Below are positions 1-10,300 of a stretch of DNA of 64,000 nucleotides, in pieces. The notes under the pieces were generated by a model, which was given only the letters and a program-made list of their open reading frames with translations, ran no database searches and had not been told where the DNA came from. Location of the stretch: assembly GCF_026151205.1 (NCBI RefSeq), contig NC_087078.1, positions 17,377,118-17,441,117 of the forward strand, in the 5' to 3' direction. Position 1 is the first letter of the stretch. Each line of letters starts with the position of its first letter. A program made the translations under genes and the position numbers. Source of the DNA: Bolinopsis microptera (Eukaryota > Ctenophora > Tentaculata > Lobata > Bolinopsidae).

Positions 1-870
1 GATTCAAAAGTAGTCACAAGTAGTTATTTAGATGGTTGGTAAGTTAAACAAATGGTAAGTAAATGGTTTATTAAAGCTAGAAACAAAGTTGTCGAACCTC
101 TGTCTGAATTACCATCAGTCTAAACTGGAGTATGGAGCTGACATGAGGCCAGCTTAAATATATTGAATTATGAAGTATGAATTATAAAGATTCTGTTCAT
201 GAATTCTGGTATGTAAATTCATAAATAAACACATGAAATAACAAATCATCAAATAATGATCGAAGGTGGAGGACCTGCAGACAAAAATTTTAGATCTTTA
301 TGGAGAAACACAAGTATCCAACATTAAAGAAATGCAGTGACAAAAAACCTCCCCGTGAATTTCAGATTCCCTTTCTATGAGTAATCTGAAAATAGGGATA
401 GGTCTAAAATAGCCGAAATTAGGCTCGCTAAATATATGTTTTGCGTGCATGTGAATAACCTGAAATTTGTAATATAAACATTACATTGAGGAGTAAGTAT
501 ACAATGTACCAATAAATATATTTTCGTGATTCTTTGTTTCTCTTTATTGTTTATTGAATCTTTTTATGTACTATGCTAGCTGCATTGAAAGACAGTGTTG
601 ATAGTAGAAACTACTCTAACTACTATCTCGATACTGAAAGATCTTGGTACAGATTGAATACATCGATATTGGATCTGAATTGGAGGACTTCGCCGCTTCG
701 ACGCGCCGCGCAAACTAGCATTCTTGCTTGGCATCGATCGTTCGCATCGATCGTTGCTTTACAGAGCAACGATCTGGAAGGGTTGACATTGTCAATCAAG
801 TGGTCATGTTATTCCAATTATAAAACACTACTCTTCAAAATAACAATTTGTTGACGCGCCCGCAATTACC
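1..870. other. AT-rich flank with no recognised gene
   Basis: Mostly AT-rich unique-looking DNA with no convincing exon, splice-bounded frame or transposon end. A 93-codon frame at 573-854 has no recognisable motif and its composition looks non-coding. From about 700 the sequence becomes richer in GC and begins to show the ATTGACAT/AATCAAG words that recur in the nested repeat that follows. Confidence 0.5.
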
Positions 871-1112
871 TAATTTGCTAGTCTATTGCATGCTCGAAGT
901 GAAAAAATTGCCGCGCAGAAGAATGATGCATTCAGTAATAATATAACAAATGGTTCAGTTGTAGCGCGATGCACTACTGGGCCGCGCGCACATCCAATAA
1001 TGCTTTTTGCAACCACATGCTTATGCAGGGCGGCGAAATGCAAAGGATTGACATCGAGAATCAATGGTTCAGGGCAGGTGGAACAATTTTAATTTTTTTA
1101 AAAACAATATCA

Positions 1113-1184
1113 GGTAGCGCAGTTGGTTAATAAAGTACCAGCTTTGCAATCGTGAGGTTGCGTGTTCGAAACCCGCTGTCTACC
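1113..1184 (+). repeat. tRNA-derived SINE head (pol III A and B boxes)
   Basis: This 72-nt segment reads like a tRNA. GGTAG at the 5' end can pair with CTACC at the 3' end. There is an exact A box (TAGCGCAGTTGG against TRGCNNAGYNGG) and a close B box (TGTTCGAAACC against GGTTCGANTCC). The anticodon region centres on TTTGCAA, but the anticodon stem pairs poorly, so a working tRNA is unlikely. A non-tRNA body continues downstream for about 150-200 bp up to the first 55-bp palindromic repeat. The best reading is the 5' head of a SINE. Another tRNA-like pseudogene is possible. Confidence 0.65.
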
Positions 1185-1341
1185 TAGTCGTGAGGTGAGC
1201 GTCGTCGACATTCTGCTAAGGATCCTTTAGGATCTATGCAGCCCCCCGGTTCACCCAGCCGAATGCAGGCTCAATATTCAAGAAATCGTGTTTGAGGGTT
1301 AAATTTGTATCACGTTGCGACCCCAACGGTCGTTTCACTAT

Positions 1342-1396
1342 GACGATACAGGGGGAGCCGCGCACTTCGTGCGCGGCGGGTCATACAACGTATGAC
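1342..1396 (+). repeat. 55-bp double-palindrome repeat, copy 1
   Basis: The element starts GACGATACAGGGGGAGC. It then contains the GC-rich palindrome CCGCGCACTTCGTGCGCGG and ends with GTCATACAACGTATGAC, a second short palindrome. It lies in the opposite orientation to copies 2 and 3, so copies 1 and 2 form an inverted pair enclosing about 190 bp, as in a MITE with long terminal repeats. Confidence 0.85.
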
Positions 1397-1584
1397 AAGG
1401 TTAAATGGGGAGCTGTGCAATAGTACAGCGAAAAAGCGAAAACTCGATGGTTGGTTACCGTAATGGGTGCCACATGCCTAGCAAGAAATATTTACCTACT
1501 TACTTGCACTTTTGTTTAGGTCTGTAGAAGCATTAGAATCGGGCGTTGCCTGCCACAGGCTATCCCTTGTAGCGCGATGCACTT

Positions 1585-1638
1585 GTCATACGTTGTATGA
1601 CCCGCCGCGCACGAGTGCGCGGCTCCCCCTGTATCGTC
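1585..1638 (-). repeat. 55-bp double-palindrome repeat, copy 2
   Basis: This is the reverse complement of copy 1, one base shorter inside the GC palindrome. It begins with GTCATACGTTGTATGAC and ends with CCCCCTGTATCGTC. It interrupts the older repeat that starts with GCGCGATGCACT just before it. Confidence 0.85.
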
Positions 1639-2970
1639 GAAACTCTACAGTCAACAGTGTGAAGCGACAGTGGGGGTCACCACGTAATACAACGATGCAC
1701 TACTGGGTCGCGCGCGCGCATCCAATAATGCTTCTCGCAACCACAGATGCAGATCGGCGAGATGCGAAGGATTGACATCGTGAATCAAGCTATCCCGAAT
1801 TTAGAAGCTTGCTTTAATAAACATTATCAAATATGCTTATTATAACGAAAAAAAACAAAGCACATTTGATTATAAATTTGAAAAGTTTAGGTTGTTTATC
1901 TATAATTCCTATTATATTAAAAACAAGTCGAATTTCTTTGCAACCTATCCACCATGTTAGTATCGTTACAAATTTGTAAGCTTTACTGGGTAGTGGGTCG
2001 TTAGATCGGCAGCAATGTACCATTGGGCCGGCCACGCCGAGCTGTGAAGTGTGATTGATTTTACCTGAGGACCCCAGGCTTTAATGTTGTTAAATTAGGC
2101 GGAATGAAAGGCTGAGCGCGGCCCAGTAAGAAGGATTGAAATCATTAATTAACCCTTGCAGCTTTGGCGGCTTTGCGCTTTGCAGCAGGAGTGAAACAAG
2201 CGCAACAGTCAACACCAAACACGTAGTACTTGACCATTGTTAACGGTCTGGCCCGGCGCGCGTTATTTCGTAGCACTTGCCATCGAGCCAGTGAAATAAT
2301 ATTTCGAAAAGAAAGCGGCGCGCGCTACTTCGAAGAAATTTAGACGAGTACAGAGTAACAGCCGTCAAACGTAGTACTTGATTCACGATGTCAATCCTTC
2401 CTAGCTAGCTCGGAGAGGCCCAGTGGTGCATCTCGCCGATCTACGGAAGTGGTTGCGAGAATATGCGCGGCGCGGCCCAGGAGTGCATCGCGCTACAAAC
2501 GTAGTACTAGGCAGTGCGCCATCGACCGTAAGACGCGTGCGCTGACCATTGAATGGTTTTTTAGCTCTTATTTCGGCCAGCACATTATTTCGGAAACAAT
2601 CAAATAGTTATAATACTTCCCATATAATAATTTTGTTGAAATTTGGTCAGCGTACGTAACCACTTATGTTCTACTGAACCTAAATTAGTTTGAGCAATTT
2701 CGATGGTCAGAATTTGAGTTATCAACGGATTTATACCTAATTTGTCATTTTTAGACCTCTTTATCTAGGCCAATCCCTCCCAACTAAATTAGGTTCGGTA
2801 GTTAAGTATGATTGGAAGGTTCTGACAAATTTTCAGCGACTTTTACACCCAATTTTGCTCCAAAAGCCGCGCACCATCAAATATGGCACCTAGGCGAAAT
2901 TCACTGATCATTCCAAAAAGGTATGACAAATTTGTTACTGTGAAAATTCTCACAGTCTCTAGAAAACATT

Positions 2971-3025
2971 GTCATACGTTGTATGACCCGCCGCGCACGA
3001 AGTGCGCGGCTCCCCCTGTATCGTC
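2971..3025 (-). repeat. 55-bp double-palindrome repeat, copy 3
   Basis: This copy is nearly identical to copy 2 and in the same orientation, standing alone about 1.3 kb away. The near identity of all three copies, in a region where the other repeats are strongly diverged, suggests recent mobility or gene conversion. Confidence 0.85.
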
Positions 3026-3029
3026 GAAG

Positions 3030-3072
3030 ACTGAGGGCAAATTAATTTGCCCTCAGTAGGTTAAAAACCTAC
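3030..3072. repeat. Two abutting perfect palindromes
   Basis: Positions 3030-3057 form a perfect 28-bp palindrome with half-site ACTGAGGGCAAATT. Positions 3056-3072 form a second inverted repeat, GTAGGTT and AACCTAC, around a 3-nt loop. The two overlap by two bases. They follow directly after the third 55-bp repeat and may be the fused ends of a deleted transposon. Confidence 0.85.
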
Positions 3073-3479
3073 AATGAAAATGGGACAAAAGACGCTGCTT
3101 TTACTTTTAGCTGTAACATAATGCAATGTCTTATCTGATGATTGGATATATGCCCAAACTTTTTCGGAAGGTTCCCTTGTAAGTTTATCAGTAAGCTAAC
3201 CAATTTTTGTTAAAATCGGATTGATGGAAGGTTACCCAGTCTGCAAGAATACTGTGCTGGCTTAAATTAACGTTAAAAAACATCCTAGTCGGTACGTTCA
3301 AAATTAAGCTTTACTACTGATTATAGTGATGGTGATACTGATAACCGGAGCTGTATCCTCCTTACTGACCTGCTAAATTAGAGGTCCTCACTAACCTTTC
3401 CACTCAAACTTAACATTACCTCGTCCTCCGCGGGAAACTGAAATCCCGCTTTGTCTTTTAGATATAATAGCCTCAGCTT

Positions 3480-4063
3480 CACTCCACCTCAACGAATCGC
3501 TCGATACGGCCACGGAGATTTTTTAAACGCTCTATAGCCCTCGAGCAGATCCCTCCTCTTCATAAAGCTAACTCGCTCATCAGTTACACAGACGGCTCGG
3601 TCAAAACAATATTGCAGGAACGGGGTTCGTCCTCTTCCTTAACTCCACAACCATCCATAATTACCTCCAACAACTAGGCCAGGAGATGCCACCTCTATCT
3701 CCCGAGCAGAACTATTGGTTATTCTCTACCTTTCAATCACCTTGAATTTGCAAAGATCAACGAGTACTCAGCCACAGGGCACAGAGCTCCGCATTTGTGA
3801 TTTGCATCGATAGCAAGGCTGCCCTTTTAGCCTTATCGGGAACAATCACACGCTCTCATAATCATATCATCCTTGACCATTTAGCCGCCCTCAACATTCT
3901 CAGGAGCTCTCTCTCCACTACCCTCTCTCTCCACTACCCTCCCTCTCCACTACCCTCTCTCTCTCCACTACCCTCTCTCCACTACCTCTCTCTCCACTAC
4001 CCCCTCACTCTCCTCTACCCTCTCTCTCCACTATCCTCTCTCTCCACTACCCTCTCTCCACAC

Positions 4064-4118
<55 letters not shown>

Positions 4119-4209
4119 CCTTTCTCTCTCCACTACCCTCTCTCCACTACCCTCTCTCCACTACCCTCTCTCCACTACCCTCTCTCTCCACTACCCTCTC
4201 TCTCTCCAC

Positions 4210-4266
<57 letters not shown>

Positions 4267-4371
4267 CCTTTCTCTCTCCACTACCCTCTCTCCACTACCC
4301 TCTCTCCACTACCCTCTCTCCTCTACCCTCTCTCTCCACTATCCTCTCTCTCCACTACCCTCTCTCCACAC

Positions 4372-4426
<55 letters not shown>

Positions 4427-4740
4427 CCTTTCTCTCTCCACTACCCTCTCTCCACTACCCTCTCTCCACTACCCTCTCTCCACTACCCTCTCTCTCTCCA
4501 CTACCCTTTGTCTCCACTACCCTCTCTCTCCACTACCCTCTCTCTCCACTACCCTCTCTCCACTATACCATCCATAGGGTTCCACTATCAACACAGCGAT
4601 ATCCAGGGTAACGAACTCACAATCATCCTGGAAAAAACATCCCTCGCTTCGTCACCCATCAAGATTGGTAACGAACCCAACAAAAAAAAGGACAACAGCA
4701 AACAAGACGCCCAGCTCACACCTTACACAGAAACATTGTG
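3480..4740 (+). pseudogene. Decayed LINE RNase H domain, split by a satellite
   Basis: This is a relic of the RNase H domain found at the C-terminus of some LINE polyproteins, which removes the RNA strand of the RNA-DNA hybrid. Conceptual translation on the plus strand, crossing frameshifts, gives the landmarks in the right order: SYTDGS (first catalytic Asp) near 3585, GTGFVLF near 3620, RAELLVILY (catalytic Glu) near 3703, ICIDSKAALLAL (second Asp) at about 3800-3840. The late GNEL motif, in HSDIQGNEL, follows near 4590-4620. About 660 bp of pyrimidine satellite lies between the fourth and fifth landmarks. The 314-codon frame at 3797-4741 is open only because the satellite happens to lack stops. 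No intact reverse transcriptase precedes it. The family assignment rests on motif order read by eye. Confidence 0.7.
3905..4570. repeat. (TC)n / CTCTCTCCACTACC satellite
   Basis: A pyrimidine-rich tandem array. Runs of pure (TC)n alternate with CTCTCTCCACTACC-type units, and the arrangement recurs at about 150-160 bp (compare 4112, 4261 and 4420). It sits inside the RNase H relic. It is interrupted by A at every CCACTACC unit, so it is not a continuous homopyrimidine tract. Confidence 0.95.
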
Positions 4741-4744
4741 AGGT

Positions 4745-6400
4745 TCGCTAGAGCCACTATGCACTAAGTATCTTGGCTTTTTTGAACCCCCACCCCAAAC
4801 TTATCTAACTCAGCCCTCTTAGTCAACGAAGTCATCCCCTTATCACGATCCCCCATACCATTAGCCCTTGTTTTCTTCTCGTCAGGGAACACCATGTCTG
4901 TTACATATTTCATACGTATCAAATTGGATGTGGTTTCTGTACAGATATAGCGTACGCCTAACTTTTAAGCATTAAGATCCACTTTAAAATACATGGTTTG
5001 ACACAGTCGGATAATTGCACTTTTGTGATTACGAAGCTATGAGAAATATAAATCCCCAATATTTTAAAGGAAACTAGGGAAACGATTCCCGTTGAACAAT
5101 CGAATAACTTCCCAACTGTAAGTGTATATATACAGCCAAGAAGTTATAGGTATATAACTTCTTGGCATATCCATTAAAGTTGTATTAAATTTGCCTTCGA
5201 TAAACAGGGACCTGGGACACGTAACTCGTGGCAACTCCTACAACACTCTATCCCAGAGCAATGTGTCCCAGAGGCTTTTACTCCATTACGGTTGAGCCTG
5301 AGGCAAGGGTTAGGGTTGAGACAAGGGTCCTGGAGCATGAAGCTCTGGGGCAAAACGACGTGAACCCTTCACTTTGTCCTACTACTTACAACCCAAGTTG
5401 ATTCCCATACTGTGTAACGTGATACCCTCTACTATAACTATCAGTGATCTCAACCGACAATTATAAATCGGTGCACTATAAAAGGTCAAGTTTACCACTG
5501 CCACTGGGACTGTGCCAGGATTTCGGTTTATCTTTTCCTGGGTAGAATTCGTTAATTAGTCAACTGCTGACAGTGGCTTCACTTTGTCAGCTTGAAGCTT
5601 GAAATTTTACTGAATTGAAGTCATCTTCGTCACTAGTCTCCTTAATCTGCACTGTTTCAAACAAATAAAACAATCATTTAGTCAGTTATAGATCAATTGA
5701 GTTCTTATAATAGCATATTTACACACACACACAGGCGGACAAGTAGCGTGGGAAGGACAGTGTTTTTAAGAAACACTGACTATACTTATTATAGGCAGTA
5801 GTCACTGCGTTATAATGTAAACTATTGTTATAGGTACCATATACCACCAAGGCTATTTTGTACGGTAAATCTAAAATAATTTGCCATCCATTCTTTGGAT
5901 AAAATGATAAAACAGAATATTCAGCAAGTCAACACCAAATTTTCATCAGCTAAAAATGTACTTTCTACCGTCTACTAGTCTGGAATATTTTAAAATTAGT
6001 TAAAAAAGTCTGTTGATGTTTGTCAATGATAAAATGATTGCTTAATACTGAGTTAAGAATATAGGGTCCACATTGTTAATGAATCATACGGCAAATGTGG
6101 ACGCCAAAATCAAATAAACCCTTAGCCTTCGAAGAAACATCGATATTATGCCCACAAAATTGAAAATGATTCCACATAGATTCATTAATGTACGGGGGCT
6201 CCTTTATAATATTCATTATGTCGAACTCAATCATTCTAAAATCATAATATATTACTCGTTACTTAGTTGTTAAATATTCAAAATTATCATTCAATAAATC
6301 TCAGGCAATAAAAATCTAAAACCTATCATGATAATATAATCATTCGTTACTTTCATCAAATAAATTAGTGCTAGTCCCACAAAAGAAATCAGCTTCTCCT
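4745..6400. other. Non-coding spacer 3' of Meis
   Basis: No exon or transposon coding remnant is seen. It contains a perfect inverted repeat at 5135-5166 (14-bp arms GCCAAGAAGTTATA, 4-nt loop) and a smaller one at 5758-5778 (CAGTGTTT and AAACACTG). AT-rich DNA fills 5800-6350. The 3' end of the Meis transcript could lie here, but I could not place its polyadenylation site. Confidence 0.5.
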
Positions 6401-6407
6401 GCATCAT

Positions 6408-6605
6408 CACGTGATATATAACATCGTCATGGTAACCACGAGAGATAATGTCGAGATAAGGTCGTTATGGTGACGGTTCAAGTCACGTGGTAGAGAAACT
6501 ATCTGACGGTTGTATCCACTGCTGGAAGGCCTGAAAGAGATCCCGGGGTTACGATTGGCTATTTGGTGTCACGTGAACAAAACACCTCAGTGTGATTGGT
6601 AGCTG
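6408..6605. promoter_or_regulatory. Motif cluster: E-boxes, CCAAT boxes, X-box half
   Basis: Within 200 bp there are CACGTG at 6408, 6484 and 6570 (two of them TCACGTGA), GATTGG at about 6553 and 6594, and an RFX-like GTCATGGTAAC at 6426-6436. This combination recurs in several places upstream. It lies about 0.6 kb past the most 3' exon identified, so it could be a downstream enhancer or the promoter of another gene. The function is inferred from motifs only. Confidence 0.4.
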
Positions 6606-7163
6606 GAATATGACGCGATTGTGGTGGTTAGTGAGCTGATGACAAATGAACAGGGTGTCCGCGTCTACCAGGAAGTGTGTCCAACTCTCCCCCAACTGAG
6701 AGAGAGAGGGAGACGGACAATTTCAAGGAACTATGGAGTGTAGAGGAACTAGAGCACAGTCCTGCCGGTGTCTGGGCAAAGAACAACTAATCCGGACAAA
6801 AGGTGACAGATTGGATCTGTTACCGACTAGGTAGAAGAGACTTCAACAATAGTCAGTGTAATGTATCCTTAAATACAGCGCCATTTCAACAACAATTCTC
6901 AATTCATCACAATGTTTTAAGGGTTGTGCCAGGATCCAGTAAGAATTGTGATTCAGGAGTCTGGGATTGTGTGTATTGTGTACAATGGAGAGGCCTGGAG
7001 AGACGTTAAACTGGTCATATTATCTGAGGATGTGAATGAAACTTGTTTTGATTTGAATAGTTCGGACAGTCCATCAATGTCGATAGTAAAAACAAGACTT
7101 AAAAGCAGTAGGAACGAGACAATTAAACATGTCAAAGATTTGTTAATTTGTAACTAAATTTAC

Positions 7164-7362
7164 CTGACGGACCTGAAGTGAGACCGAGGCTAACGGGAGT
7201 AAAGTCTGGAATGTAGCTCTGACTAGTCGCCATCATGGATCCAGGACTGGTGGAGTTGTACATGGAAGAGGGGTGGGAGAGTCCTGCACTTGGGGGTAGG
7301 TGGGGCGGAGAGAGGTGGGTCAAGTTGGAGGGGCTCGAACTTGTCGGGAACATCATCGGACT
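7164..7362 (-). CDS. Meis: Meis C-terminal exon, Ser/Pro-rich
   Basis: Acceptor ACCACAG precedes AGTCCG, and a donor GTAAAT follows the last codon TCA-G. The 66 codons are rich in Ser, Pro, Met, Gly and Tyr ([13 protein letters not shown], then [32 protein letters not shown]), as expected of the disordered activation tail. If the donor is not used, the frame runs on for about ten codons to a TGA near 7131, giving a plausible C-terminus. No further 3' exon was recognised. Entry is in phase 0, which fits exon 8150-8274 only if that exon is read in the frame discussed under it. Confidence 0.8.
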
Positions 7363-10300
7363 CTGTGGTAAAAAAGGGTTCGTTAGTGATCCGTTGTATA
7401 AGAGAGATAGTAAGTAACTCTGTTAGAGAGTTGAACAGTCAGGTGACAGGGTTTAACCAATCAGCTTCCACTATTAACCAATCAAATCCCAGAAGCATAG
7501 TCACGTGTCAAATCAAGTATGGTTCTCTTCCCCATCTCCATATTTATTCGTATGCATTATTTCCGCCCTTGTTATCACTACTGTCTGGACAGACCCAATT
7601 AACAGGCCTAGATAAAGCAGCAAAACAGGGCTCGGTTTCCCAAATTAGAGTGTCAGCTATTATCATCCCTCCGAGGTGACGGACTGCTCAAGGAGCCATG
7701 ATCCACGTGCACAGAGGACGATCTGTCCAACTCTCCCACGCCTTACAGATAAGGCTCACGTGACTGCTACTTCACGCTCACTTCACACTTTAGGTGACGG
7801 ACAGATAATATAGACAGCTATAATGTTATCACTGTGATCAATCTCTAATCAGTTGGGGTAGACTCAGCGTCTGGACTTACAAAACAGCATCACTACAGCT
7901 AACAGCACCATTTGCAAGATACGAGGGCCCCAAGACACAAGTACGGTATCAACTACCCTATGACATGTCCATATAAGGTATCCTAACGCAGTGGGAGCAG
8001 TTTATACTCTATAAAATTCTAGGTGCTTTATAGAGACTTACTACCCTCATAAGAAAACAGCAGCGAAAAATTCAAATTATATCAGCCGAATTCAAAATAT
8101 ACCAGCTGCTAACTGAAGATTTCTGTTAAAAAACAACATAGATGCTAACCTGTCCGAAGTAGGGAGATGTCCTCATGTTCCATTGTAGCACTGGTTGGAG
8201 TAGGGGGAGTGAGGACCAGTAGTGGTACAGGGAGGAGCTACGTACGGTCCTGATCCCGTCATACAGTGTGGGTCCTGTGGAGAGAGGGTTGGTTAGAATA
8301 TCTATACAATTAAATTCTGAATTTTCAACTTTACTTGAGGCCCTAATTTGGGTCCTAGTTATGGTTGTAAATGGTTTCTATGTTACTGTGATGTCTGCTA
8401 AGATTCGTGGGGAAGGAATTTTTTTTCTTTAGCGGTGGGGTCTGTCACCAGATAAAGCTTGCTCAATTTAAAACTGTGATCTAGAGATTTATTTCAAAGC
8501 TTTTGCCCCGCTCAAAACCCTCCTGATTCGTAGATGAAGTCATTAATATCCCTTTGATAATTCATACAGATATTTTGGGGCACATACAATGATTTAAGTT
8601 TAGTAGGAGAATTTCAACTGTAAAGACAATACAGTTTTGCCGATTTAACTATTAACATACATTTATTGATGATTTAACAAACTGGCCGGCCTATTAAAAG
8701 ACATATTCTTACTTCTCTCTCATTCGATGTATCGCTACAAGTGCATCCACAATAATTCTTATATGGTAGAGAATCCTCACATTAAAGCCAGCTCTGTGAG
8801 GAGAATTCAGGGGAAAGCTGTGAGTTAAAACTCGGCTATAACAAAAGGTGCAGTGCGCCTCGAGGGCATCCGCTTCTTGCATTATTATTTGGCAAAAAAG
8901 TGCCGCTATAAGTGAATACATGCCTGCCAACAGTGACCGGCACAGTACAAATCCTGTCAGCACCTTGTTTGTGGAGTTACAAAAATCAGGGTACAGTAAT
9001 TTTAAGAGAAACACACGTCACACGTAGTGTCACGTGATCCGCTCGAAGGGATCACGTGATCTGCCTCAGCCATTGACCCTCGGTCTGTGTCGCATAGCTC
9101 TCGCAAAGTTACAACTGGCAAGCCCCACCCAGCTTTGGGCTAAGATCATCGACTATTTGTTGAGAATATATTCCCATACAGAACGCGGGGAGATTTATAG
9201 AGAGAAATATGATCATTCTTTACTTCAGGAAAACGACAGAGGAGATTGATCAGATAGATCAACAAAAATTGGGCGTGATACTGGTATCAGAGCCTTTTTT
9301 TCTAACGACTTCCTAGCCAACAAATGACCTAGTGTCTTCAAGCTCCGCCAACAGGTCCTGCACCAGACGATACACACACACGTACACTACACCTTATAGT
9401 GAGCTCAACAACTTGGCACCCAGACTCCTAGACTAGTAGACTATTCCACATCCTACAGATCGGCTGGAGCCCCCGCCAGAGCCGGCTGACCTAGACATTT
9501 CCGGGTATTATTGTACCTATTGGCCACGTGATGTCATCTCTTTTTAGACGTGACGTTATGTGCTTCAAGTTGTGACGTCATATACCATAAGACATGACGT
9601 TATAGCTTAGTACCCAAACATTTGTGTGCCAAAACTTTGTGCTCAATAAATTTGGGTAACACAAATGTAGGGCGGCAGAATTAGACTTATTTGCTTGCCA
9701 TTTATTTAATTTGCTATTAATTTAATTTATTTGCCATTGATTTGAATGCGAAAAATTTGGGTGAGAGGGGCACCCAAGCTTTCATCGCTTCAAATGTTTA
9801 GGATAACTCTACCTTAAATTACCTCCCAATCACTTGTTCATTAACCAAAGTTGATGAATTACTGGCGATGCCAATATCTTAATGTTAATAAATTCGGTGG
9901 AACCATTACCATTATATATTACCATTTAACGGCTGTGTCCTCAAAGCATCATTATTATTTAAGTATTAAACGCTTTTTCACGCCAAGCTCTCTATTGGTT
10001 AATCTTGAAGCAGGCAATTGCGTTCGAGCGTTTTTATTGGTTCTTTATTTCGGGGGAGCAATAATCAATTATCGTTGAAAACAAAAAGGTGTATGATCGA
10101 GAGGTGTGCGATTTAAAATTCGAAGCAAAGAAGCAAGTTTAATTTTATGGGTTGCACTGTAAAATATATATAAAATTTGGGCGGTTCACTGGTATTGATT
10201 GTCACCTTGTTATTAATACTGCCGAGTGACTGGTATTGAGTGCTATTGCATTTGCGTCACACTTTAAAAGCTAGCAGATATATGTTCTTGAAGCTTTTTA

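Larger units (their letters stand above)
870..2600. repeat. Complex nested inverted-repeat cluster, GC-rich
   Basis: A related block of roughly 100-130 bp occurs three times. Two copies are direct, at about 960-1070 and 1690-1790. They share the words GCGCGATGCACTACTGGG, CATCCAATAATGCTT, CGCAACCAC and GGATTGACATCG. One copy is inverted at about 2380-2516, starting CTTGATTCACGATGTCAATC. The copies are diverged and interrupted. One has a 55-bp palindromic element inserted at 1585-1638. The layout suggests a decayed fold-back or MITE family that has received further insertions. No coding capacity is seen. Confidence 0.7.

Noticed and set aside
1113-1184. Functional tRNA gene
   Set aside because: The promoter boxes are good, but the anticodon stem pairs poorly and the acceptor stem is incomplete; a SINE head fits better.
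3797-4741. 314-codon open frame read as a Leu/Ser/Pro-rich protein
   Set aside because: Most of it is the pyrimidine satellite, which has no stops in this frame. Only the ends are remnants of a LINE RNase H domain.
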